Assembly: GCF_001423495.1 (NCBI RefSeq)
Contig: NZ_LMOG01000018.1
Location: forward strand, 237,255 to 301,254
Source of the DNA: Xanthomonas sp. Leaf131
GTDB taxonomy: Bacteria > Pseudomonadota > Gammaproteobacteria > Xanthomonadales > Xanthomonadaceae
Direction: 5' to 3'
DNA: 64,000 nt
Positions 24,851-33,775 of this stretch are shown here, piece by piece. The stretch's first letter is position 1. Every line of letters begins with the position of its first letter. Under the pieces are notes generated by a model that saw nothing but the letters and a program-made list of their open reading frames with translations, had not been told where the DNA came from and searched no databases. The position numbers and the translations under genes were made by a program.

Positions 24851-26964
24851 CTCAAGTGCGCTTCGGTTTGCAGGCACGGTTTCTGTTGGTGATGGCACTG
24901 ACGCTGCTGCTGGTCGGTGCGATTCTGGCCTCGTTGCTGCAACGCCAGAGTGCGATGCAGCGCGAAGTACGCGGGCTCAGCGCGCAGATCCTGCACGAGT
25001 TGTTCGATCGCAGCCTGCGCACGCGCGGCGAAACATTGGCCACCGAGCTGGCGAACGGACTGGCCAACCCGCTGTACTACTCCGACCTTGGCGCGGTGGG
25101 CGCATTGGTGCGCAATGCCTCGCGTCAGCAGGTGGTGAGTTACGTGCTGGTGTTCGATCGACGCGGCCGGCTGGTGCATGACGGCACGCCGACGCTGCAG
25201 CGCTACGGTCAGGCGATGAACGACCCGTTGGCGGCCAAGGCGGCCAGTGCACGCGCCATGCTGCTGCAATCCTCGCCCGAGGTGCTGGACGTGACGGTGC
25301 CGATCAAGATCGGCGACCAGCGTATCGGCGGGGTGCGCGTGGGCATGTCGCGCGAGCGGGTGCGCAAGATCGAGTCCGGCGCGAATCTGACCCTGGTGCA
25401 AAACCTCAACGCGATCGGCAAGCGCGATCTGGGCTGGCTGCTGGTGCTGCTGGCCGCGCTGGTTGCGCTGGGTGTGCTGCTGGCCATCTATGTGCAGCGC
25501 ACGCTGGTAGCGCCGGTGCGTTTGCTGGCGGCAGCCGCCAAGCAGATCGAGCGCGGCGATTATGCGGTGCAGCTGCCGCCGCATCCGCGCAACGACGAAA
25601 TTGGCGAGTTGATTTCCGCATTCGGCCGCATGAGCGAAAGCATCGCCCGGCACGATCGCGAAGTGCGCCATATGGCCTATACCGACGCGCTGACCGGCCT
25701 GACCAACCGGCTGGGCTTCCGCGAAGGCCTGGATCATCTGCTCAACACCGCACGCAGCACCGACAGCAAGCTGGCGCTGCTGTTTGCCGATATCGACGAC
25801 TTCAAGCGCGTCAACGACACGCTCGGTCATGAGGCCGGCGACGAGGCGCTGCTGCAGTTCGCCAGCCGCATCAGCCGGGCGGTGGGCGCCCTGGGCGGCG
25901 ACGATGCGATTCTGGCGCGCTTCGGTGGCGACGAGTTCGTGATCCTGCTGCAGAGCGGCGATGTCACGCTGCTGGCGGCCCAGTTGGCAGACCGGCTGGT
26001 GCACGAATTGAGCCGGCCGTTGAATGTGCAGGGCCGCGAAGTATTCCTGGGTACCTCGATCGGTATCACGCTGTTCCCGGACGATGCCAGCGATGCCACC
26101 GCGCTGTTGAAGAACGGCGACATCGCGATGTACCAGGCCAAGGTCGCCGGCAAGAACTGCCACCGTTTCTACAGCCGCGCTGCCGATCATGCGGTCGAAC
26201 GCCGCGTGCATATGGAGCATGAATTGCGCGGGGCCTGGGAACGCGACGAACTGCGTCTGGTCTATCAGCCGATCTACCGCACCATCGACCGTGTGCTGGT
26301 CGGGGTGGAAGTATTGCTGCGCTGGCAGCACCCGGCGTTGGGCACGATTCCGCCGTCCACCTTTATCGATATTGCCGAGCAGAGCGGTTTGATCGAAGTG
26401 ATCGGCCCCAAGGTGCTGCGCGCAGCCTGCCTGGAAGCGGCGCAGTGGCCGGAAGTGGGCGAGGGCTTGTTCATTTCGGTCAACGTTTCTCCGCGCCAGC
26501 TGCGCAGCGGCGATCTGATCGACACCGTGGCCGAGTGCCTGGCCGAGTCGGGCTTGCCGGCTGCGCGCCTGCATCTGGAGCTGACCGAGACCGCGGTGAT
26601 CGGCGACGAGATGATGGCTGCCAGCCTGCTGGATCAGTTGCACCGCACCGGCGTGAAGGTGTGGCTGGACGATTTCGGCACCGGTTTCTCCGGCTTGAGC
26701 CATCTGCGCCAGGTGCCGGTGGACGGGGTCAAGATCGACAAGAGTTTCATTGCCGACCTGCAGCGCGACCCGGACGATCTGGCGTTGACCACGGCGATCA
26801 TCGGCATGGCGCATTCGTTGGGGATTACGGTGGTGGCCGAAGGCATCGAACAGGAAGCACAGTTCAATCTGTTGCGCGAGCGCGGCTGCGATTTGGGCCA
26901 GGGCTACTGGTTCAGTCGCCCTTTGAGCCCGGCCGATATGGTCAAGTTGATTGCCGCAGGGTGA
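24847..26964 (+). CDS. Membrane GGDEF/EAL protein (c-di-GMP turnover)
   Basis: 705 residues. Transmembrane segment 1 (about 10-30), periplasmic sensor (about 31-190), transmembrane segment 2 (about 197-217), HAMP (about 218-270), GGDEF and EAL. GGDEF is intact (360-364). The EAL motif reads EVL (488-490), an accepted active variant, with D608-D609-F-G-T-G and later catalytic residues (VKIDKSF, EGIEQ) present, so both diguanylate cyclase and phosphodiesterase activities are possible. It overlaps the upstream binding-protein gene by 4 bases. Net activity cannot be read from sequence. Confidence 0.92.
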   Translation: MTQVRFGLQARFLLVMALTLLLVGAILASLLQRQSAMQREVRGLSAQILHELFDRSLRTRGETLATELANGLANPLYYSDLGAVGALVRNASRQQVVSYVLVFDRRGRLVHDGTPTLQRYGQAMNDPLAAKAASARAMLLQSSPEVLDVTVPIKIGDQRIGGVRVGMSRERVRKIESGANLTLVQNLNAIGKRDLGWLLVLLAALVALGVLLAIYVQRTLVAPVRLLAAAAKQIERGDYAVQLPPHPRNDEIGELISAFGRMSESIARHDREVRHMAYTDALTGLTNRLGFREGLDHLLNTARSTDSKLALLFADIDDFKRVNDTLGHEAGDEALLQFASRISRAVGALGGDDAILARFGGDEFVILLQSGDVTLLAAQLADRLVHELSRPLNVQGREVFLGTSIGITLFPDDASDATALLKNGDIAMYQAKVAGKNCHRFYSRAADHAVERRVHMEHELRGAWERDELRLVYQPIYRTIDRVLVGVEVLLRWQHPALGTIPPSTFIDIAEQSGLIEVIGPKVLRAACLEAAQWPEVGEGLFISVNVSPRQLRSGDLIDTVAECLAESGLPAARLHLELTETAVIGDEMMAASLLDQLHRTGVKVWLDDFGTGFSGLSHLRQVPVDGVKIDKSFIADLQRDPDDLALTTAIIGMAHSLGITVVAEGIEQEAQFNLLRERGCDLGQGYWFSRPLSPADMVKLIAAG

Positions 26965-27004
26965 GCGCGTGCGCGCCTCGGTTGAACGCGTCGCACCGCT
27001 GTCG

Positions 27005-27072
27005 GTAGGAGCGCCCTTGGGCGCGATGGGGCGTGACCTGTAGAGCCCCATCGCGCCCAGGGGCGCTCCTAC
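27005..27072. repeat. GTAG-headed REP pair
   Basis: GTAGGAGCGCCC at the left and GGGCGCTCCTAC at the right, each with a small internal hairpin, forming an inverted pair between converging genes. Same family as 22064-22133. Confidence 0.85.
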
Positions 27073-27096
27073 AGGGTGTGCACGCGACGGTGACGA

Positions 27097-28125
27097 TTAC
27101 AGCGGCCGTTTGCCGGTATCGCCGGGAATTTCGCGCACCAGGCGCGGCACCAGATAGCCGGACAGACGCGTGGCCAGTTCGGTATGCAGCGCACGTGCCT
27201 GCGCATCGTCGACTTCGAAATGCGCCACCCCGGCGACGCGGTCGAGCTGGTGCAGGTAATACGGCAGCACGCCGGCGGCAAAGCTGCGCTCGCTCAGGGC
27301 AGCCAGTGTGTCCACGCTGTCGTTGACCCCGCGCAACAGCACGGCCTGGTTGAGCAGTTGCGCGCCGGTGTCGCGCAGGGCACGCATGGCCACATCCACG
27401 GCGGCGTCGAATTCGTTGGCGTGGTTGGCGTGTATCACGAACGCCACCGGCCAGGGCAGGGCGCGCAGCCAGGCCAGCAGCGGCGCATCGACGCGCTCGG
27501 GCAGCACCACCGGCAGGCGGCTGTGGATGCGCAGGCGCTTGATGTGCCCGATGGCGGCTAGCGCGTCGGTGAGTTCGGCCAGTTTGGGGGTGGCCAGCGA
27601 TAGCGGATCGCCGCCGGACAGCAGTACTTCGTCGATGCTCGGGTCGGCGGCGATCGCGGCCACTGCGTCGCGCCAACCCTCGCGTGCGGCGGTTTCCTCG
27701 GCATACGGAAAGTGGCGGCGGAAACAGTAGCGGCAGTGCACCGCGCAGCTGCCGGTGGCGATCAGTAGGGCGCGTCCGCGGTATTTCTGGATCACCCCGG
27801 CGGCGGTCTTGGCGGCGCCATCGCCCACCGCATCCAGGCCGAAGCCCGGCACCGGCTGCATTTCGGCGTCCAGCGGCAGCACCTGGCGCAGCAGCGGGTC
27901 GTGCAGGTCGCCATGGCGCATGCGTGTCACGAACGCGCACGGTACCCGCAGCGGGAACTGCGCGGCGGCCTCTGTACTGATCCCGGCCGCCTGCGCATCC
28001 AGTCCCAGCAGCGCCAGCAGCTCACGCGGATCGCGCACGGCGTCGCGCCACTGCTGCTGCCAGCGGGGCGGCTGCAGGGTGGGCGGCGGAGATGGCTGTA
28101 AGGCGAGGGGGGCTGCGGGTATCAT
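27097..28125 (-). CDS. epmB: EF-P beta-lysylation protein EpmB (radical SAM)
   Basis: 342 residues. A lysine-2,3-aminomutase relative that makes (R)-beta-lysine for attachment to elongation factor P. The radical SAM cluster ligands C127-x3-C131-x2-C134 lie in [17 protein letters not shown], and [11 protein letters not shown] is the conserved SAM-binding region. The protein is shorter than true KamA at the C-terminus, as EpmB is. It is divergent from efp, its pathway target. epmA (genX) is not in the window. Confidence 0.94.
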   Translation of the reverse strand: MIPAAPLALQPSPPPTLQPPRWQQQWRDAVRDPRELLALLGLDAQAAGISTEAAAQFPLRVPCAFVTRMRHGDLHDPLLRQVLPLDAEMQPVPGFGLDAVGDGAAKTAAGVIQKYRGRALLIATGSCAVHCRYCFRRHFPYAEETAAREGWRDAVAAIAADPSIDEVLLSGGDPLSLATPKLAELTDALAAIGHIKRLRIHSRLPVVLPERVDAPLLAWLRALPWPVAFVIHANHANEFDAAVDVAMRALRDTGAQLLNQAVLLRGVNDSVDTLAALSERSFAAGVLPYYLHQLDRVAGVAHFEVDDAQARALHTELATRLSGYLVPRLVREIPGDTGKRPL

Positions 28126-28144
28126 GTGCGGTCACAAAACCAAT

Positions 28145-28164
28145 GCCCGCCGGTTGCGGCGGGC
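28145..28164. promoter_or_regulatory. Short hairpin in the epmB-efp divergent region
   Basis: GCCCGCC pairs with GGCGGGC around GGTTGC. It lies in the probable efp leader, about 65 bases before the ATG. Role unknown. Confidence 0.3.
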
Positions 28165-28228
28165 GCCCCATTCTAATCCGACCTGCCACGGCCTGTGGCG
28201 GGTCGTGGTCTTATCGAGGAGCTGCACC

Positions 28229-28795
28229 ATGGCCACTGTTGGCATGAACGACGTCAAGAACGGCATGAAGATCCTGGTCAATAACGAGCCGGCGGTCATC
28301 ACCGAGACCGAATACGTCAAGCCGGGCAAGGGCCAGGCCTTCACCCGCATGAAGTATCGCTTCATCCGCTCCGGTCGCGTGGTCGAAATGACCATGAAGG
28401 CGACCGATGACCTGGAAGTGGCCGACGTCGTCGATACCGACATGCGTTACCTGTACAGCGATGGCGAGTACTGGCACTTCATGGACCCGGAAACCTTCGA
28501 GCAGGTGCAGACCGACAAGGCCGGCATGGGCGGCGCCGAAAAGTGGCTCAAGGGCGAAGAAGACTGCATCGTGACCTTGTGGAACGCCGCGCCGATCTGG
28601 GTGCAGCCGCCGAACTTCGTCGAGCTCAAGATCACCGAGACCGATCCGGGCGTACGTGGCGATACCTCCGGTGGCGGCGGCAAGCCGGCCACGTTGGAAA
28701 CCGGTGCGGTGGTACGCGTGCCGCTGTTCGTCAACCAGGACGAAATCATCAAGGTCGATACGCGTTCGGGCGAATACTCGGCGCGCGTCAAGTAA
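28229..28795 (+). CDS. efp: Translation elongation factor P
   Basis: 188 residues, three beta-barrel domains. EF-P relieves ribosome stalling at polyproline. K34 in KPGKGQAF is the modified lysine, and the presence of epmB next door predicts beta-lysylation. The C-terminal [20 protein letters not shown] motif is conserved. The ATG at 28229 gives MATVGMND, with a GAGGAG-like site upstream. The following gene starts 5 bases after the stop, so it may be co-transcribed. Confidence 0.95.
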   Translation: MATVGMNDVKNGMKILVNNEPAVITETEYVKPGKGQAFTRMKYRFIRSGRVVEMTMKATDDLEVADVVDTDMRYLYSDGEYWHFMDPETFEQVQTDKAGMGGAEKWLKGEEDCIVTLWNAAPIWVQPPNFVELKITETDPGVRGDTSGGGGKPATLETGAVVRVPLFVNQDEIIKVDTRSGEYSARVK

Positions 28796-28800
28796 GCCGG

Positions 28801-29649
28801 ATGCGCCTGGGACGCTGGCCTGGTCGAGCGGTACGCAGTGCCGGTGTCCTGGTGGGGCTGTGGGCGGCGCTCGCAGCGTGCCCGGCCTTTGCGCAATCAG
28901 TTGCCGCAACCTGCGGCGCCGGTGACGTGGCTGCCGTTGCGGCCATTGCAACCTCCGGCGTCGTGGGCGGCGCGGCAGCCACGGTGCCGGTCGAGCGTGT
29001 GGTGGCTCAGGCCTGCAAGCCGTGGCCGAACGATGCGGCGATCCGGCTGGCGGCAATCGCATTTGCTGGCGACGCGGAGGCCGTGCCTGGCGAGCGCGAC
29101 ATTGAGTTGCGCGTGGCCATGCTCGATGCCGCCAGCGGCAAGGTGCTGGCGTTCTACGCGCAGGACATGGGTGAGGACGCCGCCTTCGAACTCGCTGCCG
29201 ACAGTCTGCGTCTGGATACCGCGCGCTACGACCTGGCCAAGAGCGTGCGCGCGATCGGCGTGGTGGTGCATAGCGCCGCGCGTGGGCCCAGCTGCCCGGA
29301 TTTTTACAGCAATCAGGCATTGACCTTGCTGGTACGCGAGGGCCGCAGCTTGCGCCCGGTGCTGCAACGCGATCTCTATGCGTGGCAACGTGTGAAAGGC
29401 GAGCCGTGCAGTGTGGGGAAGAGCGATGTGATCACCGAAGTCGCCAATCTAAGCCTGAGCATGGCACCGCAGGCACACGCCGGCTATGCGGACATCGTGC
29501 TGACAGCCAACGTGTCTACCGTGGAAAGCGTCGCTGGCAGCGATACCGATACCGAACGCACCCGTCGCGCGTGCCAGGTGCTGCGTTACAACGGCCAGCG
29601 CTATGCGCCTGTGGCCGGTGGCGATCCCAGCTGGCCGTTCGACAACTAA
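28801..29649 (+). CDS. Secreted protein of unknown function
   Basis: 282 residues, not recognised. A signal peptide is clear: Arg-rich start (MRLGRWPGRAVR), hydrophobic stretch, and AFA-QS cleavage. The mature protein has Cys residues at about 41, 65, 162, 201 and 258 that could form disulphides, and alternating beta-like segments. It starts 5 bases after the efp stop and ends 6 bases before the next gene, so it looks like part of the efp-to-ubiG transcript, but nothing in the sequence ties it to translation. Confidence 0.7.
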   Translation: MRLGRWPGRAVRSAGVLVGLWAALAACPAFAQSVAATCGAGDVAAVAAIATSGVVGGAAATVPVERVVAQACKPWPNDAAIRLAAIAFAGDAEAVPGERDIELRVAMLDAASGKVLAFYAQDMGEDAAFELAADSLRLDTARYDLAKSVRAIGVVVHSAARGPSCPDFYSNQALTLLVREGRSLRPVLQRDLYAWQRVKGEPCSVGKSDVITEVANLSLSMAPQAHAGYADIVLTANVSTVESVAGSDTDTERTRRACQVLRYNGQRYAPVAGGDPSWPFDN

Positions 29650-29655
29650 CCCTTT

Positions 29656-31005
29656 ATGGATCCGCTCATGACCAATGCCCCTCCCGAAGCGTGCGACCTG
29701 TTGATCGAAGCCGGTTACGTGGTGCCGATCGAACCGCATGCGGTGGTGCTCGAAAACCACGCGGTGGCGGTCCGCAACGGCGTCATCGTGGCGATCCTGC
29801 CGACTGCCGAAGCACGCGCACGGTTTGCGCCGAAGCAGACCGTCTCGCGCCCGGAGGCGGCCCTGATGCCGGGCCTGGTCAACGCGCACACGCATAATCC
29901 AATGACGCTGCTGCGCGGCATTGCCGACGATCTGCCGCTGATGGTGTGGCTGCAGCAGCACATCTGGCCGGTGGAAGCGGCGGTGATCGGGCCGGAGTTC
30001 GTGGCCGACGGCACCACGCTCGCCATCGCCGAGATGCTGCGCGGCGGCACCACCTGCGTCAACGAAAACTACTTCTTCGCCGATGTGCAGGCGGCGGTGT
30101 ACAAGCAGCATGGTTTCCGTGCGCTGGTGGGCGCGGTGATCATCGATTTCCCCACCGCGTGGGCCTCGTCGGACGACGAATACTTTGCGCGTGCCGGTGA
30201 GTTGCACGACCAGTGGCGCGACGATCCGCTGATCAGCACCGCCTTCGCGCCGCATGCGCCGTACACGGTGAACGATGCCAACTTCGAGCGCGTACGCATG
30301 CTGGCCGACCAGCTCGATCTGCCGGTGCATCTGCATACGCACGAGACCGCGCAGGAAGTGGCCGATTCGATCAAGCAATACGGGCAGCGCCCGCTGGCGC
30401 GGCTGGATCGCCTGGGCCTGGTCAACGACCGCCTGATCGCCGTGCACATGACCCAGCTCACCGAGGCAGAAATCCATCTGTGCGCCGAGCGCGGCGTCAG
30501 CGTGGTGCATTGCCCCGAATCCAATCTCAAGCTGGCTTCGGGGTTTTGCCCGGCCTGCGCGTTGCAACGTGCAGGCGTGAACCTGGCCATCGGCACCGAC
30601 GGCTGCGCCAGCAACAACGATCTGGACATGTTCAGCGAGAACCGCACCGCCGCGATTCTGGCCAAAGCGGTGGCCAACGATGCCACCGCGCTGGATGCGG
30701 CCACCACCTTACGTGCGGCCACGCTGGGCGGCGCGCGTGCGTTGGGCTTCGGTGACAAGATCGGCTCGATCGAACTCGGCAAGCAGGCCGATCTGGTCTG
30801 CGTGGATCTGTCGGCACTGGAGACCCAGCCGCTGCATCATGTGTTGTCGCAATTGATCTATTCGGCCGGCCGCCATCAGGTCACCGATGTGTGGATCGCC
30901 GGCAAACCCAAACTGGTACAGCGCGAGCTGGTCGACATGGATACCGCTGCCTTGGTCGCCAATGCGCGGCAGTGGCGCGACCGCATCCGCACCGTCCGCG
31001 CCTGA
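29656..31005 (+). CDS. TRZ/ATZ family amidohydrolase (probable 5'-methylthioadenosine/S-adenosylhomocysteine deaminase)
   Basis: 449 residues. Metal-dependent deaminase with the HxH pair in NAHTHNP (H78, H80), a later metal His in VHLHTHE, HCPESN, and the metal Asp in [13 protein letters not shown]. These match MTA/SAH deaminases, and the gene is followed by ubiG and a HAD phosphatase in the same order as in Pseudomonas, where the deaminase product was shown to act on MTA. Start is ATG 29656; ATG 29668 (MTNAPP) is possible. Other aminohydrolase substrates cannot be excluded. Confidence 0.85.
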   Translation: MDPLMTNAPPEACDLLIEAGYVVPIEPHAVVLENHAVAVRNGVIVAILPTAEARARFAPKQTVSRPEAALMPGLVNAHTHNPMTLLRGIADDLPLMVWLQQHIWPVEAAVIGPEFVADGTTLAIAEMLRGGTTCVNENYFFADVQAAVYKQHGFRALVGAVIIDFPTAWASSDDEYFARAGELHDQWRDDPLISTAFAPHAPYTVNDANFERVRMLADQLDLPVHLHTHETAQEVADSIKQYGQRPLARLDRLGLVNDRLIAVHMTQLTEAEIHLCAERGVSVVHCPESNLKLASGFCPACALQRAGVNLAIGTDGCASNNDLDMFSENRTAAILAKAVANDATALDAATTLRAATLGGARALGFGDKIGSIELGKQADLVCVDLSALETQPLHHVLSQLIYSAGRHQVTDVWIAGKPKLVQRELVDMDTAALVANARQWRDRIRTVRA

Positions 31006-31034
31006 GCGCGCGTCATCGCAACACGGAGCTCCGC

Positions 31035-31754
31035 ATGAATCCGAACACTCACTCCACCTCCAGCAATTTCCATCAGAGCGAGCTGGATAAATTCGCCGCG
31101 CTGGCCAACCGCTGGTGGGATGCCGATGGCCCGCAAAAGCCGCTGCATGCGCTCAATCCGGTGCGTGTGGACTACGTGTCCACACGGCTGGACCTGGCCG
31201 GCGCGCGCGTGCTCGATGTCGGCTGCGGCGGCGGCCTGCTCAGCGAGTCGCTGGCGCGTCTGGGCGCGCAGGTCACTGCGATCGATCTGGCCCCGGAGCT
31301 GGTAAAAGTGGCGCGCCTGCACAGCCTGGAATCGGGTGTGCAGGTGGACTACCGCGTGCAGTCGGTGGAAGACCTGGCTGCCGAGCAGCCGGGCAGTTTC
31401 GATGCGGTGACCTGCATGGAAATGCTCGAACACGTGCCGGACCCCACCGCGATCATCCGCGCCTGCGCCAGCCTGCTCAAGCCAGGCGGCAAGCTCTTTT
31501 TGTCCACGCTCAATCGCACCCCGGCCGCGTTCGCGCTGGCGGTGGTCGGCGCCGAATACATCGCGCGGCTGCTGCCCAAGGGCACGCATCATTACAAGGA
31601 TTTCATCAAGCCGGCGGAACTTGCGGCGTGGTTGCGCAGTGCCGAGCTGCAACTCGAAGACGTCAGCGGCATGCTGTACGAGCCGTGGCGCAATCGTGCG
31701 CGGTTGTCTTCGCGCACCGAGGTGAATTATCTGGCGTATGCGGTGAAGCCGTGA
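31035..31754 (+). CDS. ubiG: Ubiquinone biosynthesis O-methyltransferase UbiG
   Basis: 239 residues. Carries out both O-methylations in ubiquinone synthesis using SAM. The class I methyltransferase motif [13 protein letters not shown] (about 57-69) is followed by AIDLAPE and [11 protein letters not shown], all typical of UbiG, as is the N-terminal [14 protein letters not shown]. It lies 29 bases after the deaminase gene, with GGAG upstream of the ATG. The C-terminus is followed directly by a heptamer-repeat arm. Confidence 0.95.
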   Translation: MNPNTHSTSSNFHQSELDKFAALANRWWDADGPQKPLHALNPVRVDYVSTRLDLAGARVLDVGCGGGLLSESLARLGAQVTAIDLAPELVKVARLHSLESGVQVDYRVQSVEDLAAEQPGSFDAVTCMEMLEHVPDPTAIIRACASLLKPGGKLFLSTLNRTPAAFALAVVGAEYIARLLPKGTHHYKDFIKPAELAAWLRSAELQLEDVSGMLYEPWRNRARLSSRTEVNYLAYAVKP

Positions 31755-31790
31755 CGAATCGGGAATCGGAATTCGGGAATCGCAACAGCA
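31754..31790. repeat. Single GGGAATC heptamer arm after ubiG
   Basis: GAATCGGGAATC, then GGGAATCGCAACAGC. It has the conserved GCAAC tail of the other left arms but no GATTCCC partner within the next few hundred bases. Confidence 0.7.
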
Positions 31791-31866
31791 CAGGCGGGCT
31801 TTGGTGACATCTGATGCATCCCGAGTTCCAGATAGGGGCACGCAACGACAAGACGCAGTTGCGGCT

Positions 31867-32532
31867 GTGAAGTTTCCGCGTGCGGTGTTGTTCGATCTGG
31901 ATGGCACCTTGCTGGACAGCGCGCCGGACATGTTGGCCACCGTCAATGCGATGCTGACCGAGCGGGGGCGTGTGCCGATCGCATTGGATCAGCTGCGCCC
32001 GGTGGTATCGAAAGGGTCGCGCGCGATGCTGGCGGTTGCGTTTTCCGAACTCGATCCTGATGCGCGCGATGCCTTGGTACCTGAGTTTCTGCGCCGTTAT
32101 GAAGCCTTGATCGGCACGCAGTCGCAGTTGTTCGACGGTGTCGAAGAGTTGCTGCTGCGGCTGGAGCGCGCCGGTTGCATGTGGGGCGTCGTCACCAACA
32201 AGCCCGAATATCTGGCGCGTCTGATCCTGCCGCAACTGGGCTGGGAACAGCGCTGCGCGGTGTTGATCGGCGGCGACACGCTAGCCGAGCGCAAGCCGCA
32301 TCCGTTGCCGTTGCTGGTGGCTGCCGAACGCATCGGTGTTGCGCCTGCGCAGTGCGTCTATGTGGGCGACGATGAGCGCGACATCCTGGCCGCACGCGCG
32401 GCAGCGATGCCATCTGTAGCGGTGTTGTGGGGCTATCGGTTGCACGATGACGATCCCTTGAGTTGGCAAGCCGACGTGTTGGTCGAGCAGCCGCAACTGT
32501 TGTGGGATGCCGCGACGTGGCCGCAGCCCTGA
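31867..32532 (+). CDS. HAD-family phosphatase (MupP or phosphoglycolate phosphatase type)
   Basis: About 221 residues. HAD motif I is FDLDGTLLDSAPDM at the N-terminus, motif II is VVTNK, and motif III/IV is ERKPHPLPLL...YVGDDERD. The next-to-ubiG position matches MupP of Pseudomonas, which dephosphorylates N-acetylmuramate-6-phosphate in cell-wall recycling; a Gph role is the alternative. GTG at 31867 places the DxD motif near residue 9, as is usual; GTG at 31804 would add 21 residues. The choice is uncertain because neither has a strong ribosome site. Confidence 0.82.
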   Translation: MKFPRAVLFDLDGTLLDSAPDMLATVNAMLTERGRVPIALDQLRPVVSKGSRAMLAVAFSELDPDARDALVPEFLRRYEALIGTQSQLFDGVEELLLRLERAGCMWGVVTNKPEYLARLILPQLGWEQRCAVLIGGDTLAERKPHPLPLLVAAERIGVAPAQCVYVGDDERDILAARAAAMPSVAVLWGYRLHDDDPLSWQADVLVEQPQLLWDAATWPQP

Positions 32533-32560
32533 TCTTCTTTCGTTTTTTTCTGGACCCGCC

Positions 32561-33250
32561 ATGAGCCAATCCAGCGCTCTCGACAGTTTTCTCGACAAGT
32601 GGCGCAGCCGTTGGCCGGAATGGTCGGTTGCCGAGCCTTTCGTTCCGCAACCGCAACGCCCACTGGCTGCGGCCTGGTTTGCGTTGCTGCAGGAATGGGA
32701 AGACATCATGAATATCGCCGGCGACCCATTGCCGGCCGATGCCAAGTTGGCGTGGTGGCAGCAGGAGCTGCGCGATTGGTCGCAGCAGCGCTCGCGGCAT
32801 CCGCTGGGGCGCGTGCTGGAACCGGTGCGTGCGCCGTGGGCACAATTGGCCGACACCTTGCCGGTGATGCAAGACGCCCGCGTGCCGCCGCAATCGCTGC
32901 AGCAGGCGCTGGACACCTTGCGCGGCTTTGCCGAGGCCGTGGTCGCAGTCGAGGCGGTGATGTTTACGCGCAGCCAGCCTGGTGATGCCACGGCGGTGGC
33001 GGTGCAATGGCTGGACGCGCGTCAGCGTGTGGCCGGCGACAGCGCGACACCGGGTGGCATGACGACAGCCGCATGGCGCGCGCAATTGCTGCGGGCCTGG
33101 CCGCGCAAGCCGGCGTTGGCGCGGCCGCATCGGGTGTGGTCGCGGCTGGCGCGACTGCGCTTGCAGCGCGAGCTCGCCGGGAAGGCGGCATATCCGCCGC
33201 CGCTGCAGCAGCTGTGGCATAGCTGGCGTGCGGCCAGCGGTGCAGACTAA
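32561..33250 (+). CDS. Squalene/phytoene synthase-like protein lacking catalytic motifs
   Basis: 229 residues. The segment AAWFALLQEWEDIMNIAGDPLPADAKLAWWQQELRDW resembles the N-terminal part of squalene/phytoene synthase-fold proteins (the NDUFAF6-like branch), where an Arg/Trp-Trp pattern follows. The two Asp-rich metal motifs (DxxxD) of true prenyl synthases are not visible, so a non-catalytic role is likely. It follows the HAD gene by 28 bases. Assignment to the fold is by pattern only. Confidence 0.55.
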   Translation: MSQSSALDSFLDKWRSRWPEWSVAEPFVPQPQRPLAAAWFALLQEWEDIMNIAGDPLPADAKLAWWQQELRDWSQQRSRHPLGRVLEPVRAPWAQLADTLPVMQDARVPPQSLQQALDTLRGFAEAVVAVEAVMFTRSQPGDATAVAVQWLDARQRVAGDSATPGGMTTAAWRAQLLRAWPRKPALARPHRVWSRLARLRLQRELAGKAAYPPPLQQLWHSWRAASGAD

Positions 33251-33474
33251 GAGCGTCTGACAAAATGACTGCGCTCACCGCTACGCGGGCTTGGCGGGCC
33301 TCGTGATACCTCTCCGTACACGACCACGTTGCCCGGTGCGATGCCCTCGACTGACTGAGCTGCTGATCGCATCCAATTACGCTACGACTCGAAATTTCAG
33401 TCGTCTTGAAGCAATGAGAGAGTGCGGGTTAGATCACTCGTCAAGCGGCTGATCTGTGATTTCGCCGCAGGGCC

Positions 33475-33566
33475 CTTGCCCGCCCACCATCGCGGGACAC
33501 GCCGCAAGTACGTCCCTGTAGGCTCTTACGCGGCATCCATGCCGCGTAAGGTCCCGCGACGGTGGG
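33475..33566 (+). repeat. Palindromic repeat unit A4 (right arm shortened)
   Basis: Matches unit A to GGTGGG, then skips the terminal CGGGCAAG and joins directly to the TGTGCAT of the downstream spacer. This looks like a small deletion between GGTGGG and GTCGGTGTG-like sequence. Confidence 0.85.
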
Positions 33567-33682
33567 TGTGCATAGTGCAAGCCATGTATGACGTGCCTTG
33601 TTTGGCTAATCGCCGTCCGATCAGCTTTTCAAGGCAAGCCAAGCAACAGGTAGGCTTTTAGTCAACCACCGACCAACTCTAT

Positions 33683-33718
33683 GGCGCGGTGTCCCGCGAG
33701 CGGTGAGGGCACCGCGCC
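33683..33718 (-). repeat. Remnant palindromic repeat unit B4
   Basis: Only the ends of unit B remain: GGCGCGGTGTCC joined to CCCGCGAGCGGTGAGG and GGGCACCGCGCC. The missing middle lies between two GTGTCC copies present in full units, suggesting deletion between direct repeats. Confidence 0.75.
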
Positions 33719-33775
33719 CTCGATGAGCCGAGTGCACGGTTGCGAGCAGTGCACGCAGCGCCGCTTCAAGCACGA

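Larger units (their letters stand above)
33251..33775. other. Gene-free interval between converging genes, with repeats
   Basis: About 525 bases. It holds repeat unit A4 (33475-33566), the spacer shared with 19693-19828, and a shortened B unit (33683-33718). The first ~220 bases show no recognised feature. Confidence 0.75.

Noticed and set aside
24577-27051. 824-codon - strand frame opposite the binding-protein and GGDEF/EAL genes
   Set aside because: Covers two genes with clear domains on the other strand; no recognisable motifs in the antisense product.
33422-33661. 79-codon frame through repeat unit A4
   Set aside because: Repeat-encoded, same peptide core as at 20.1 kb.
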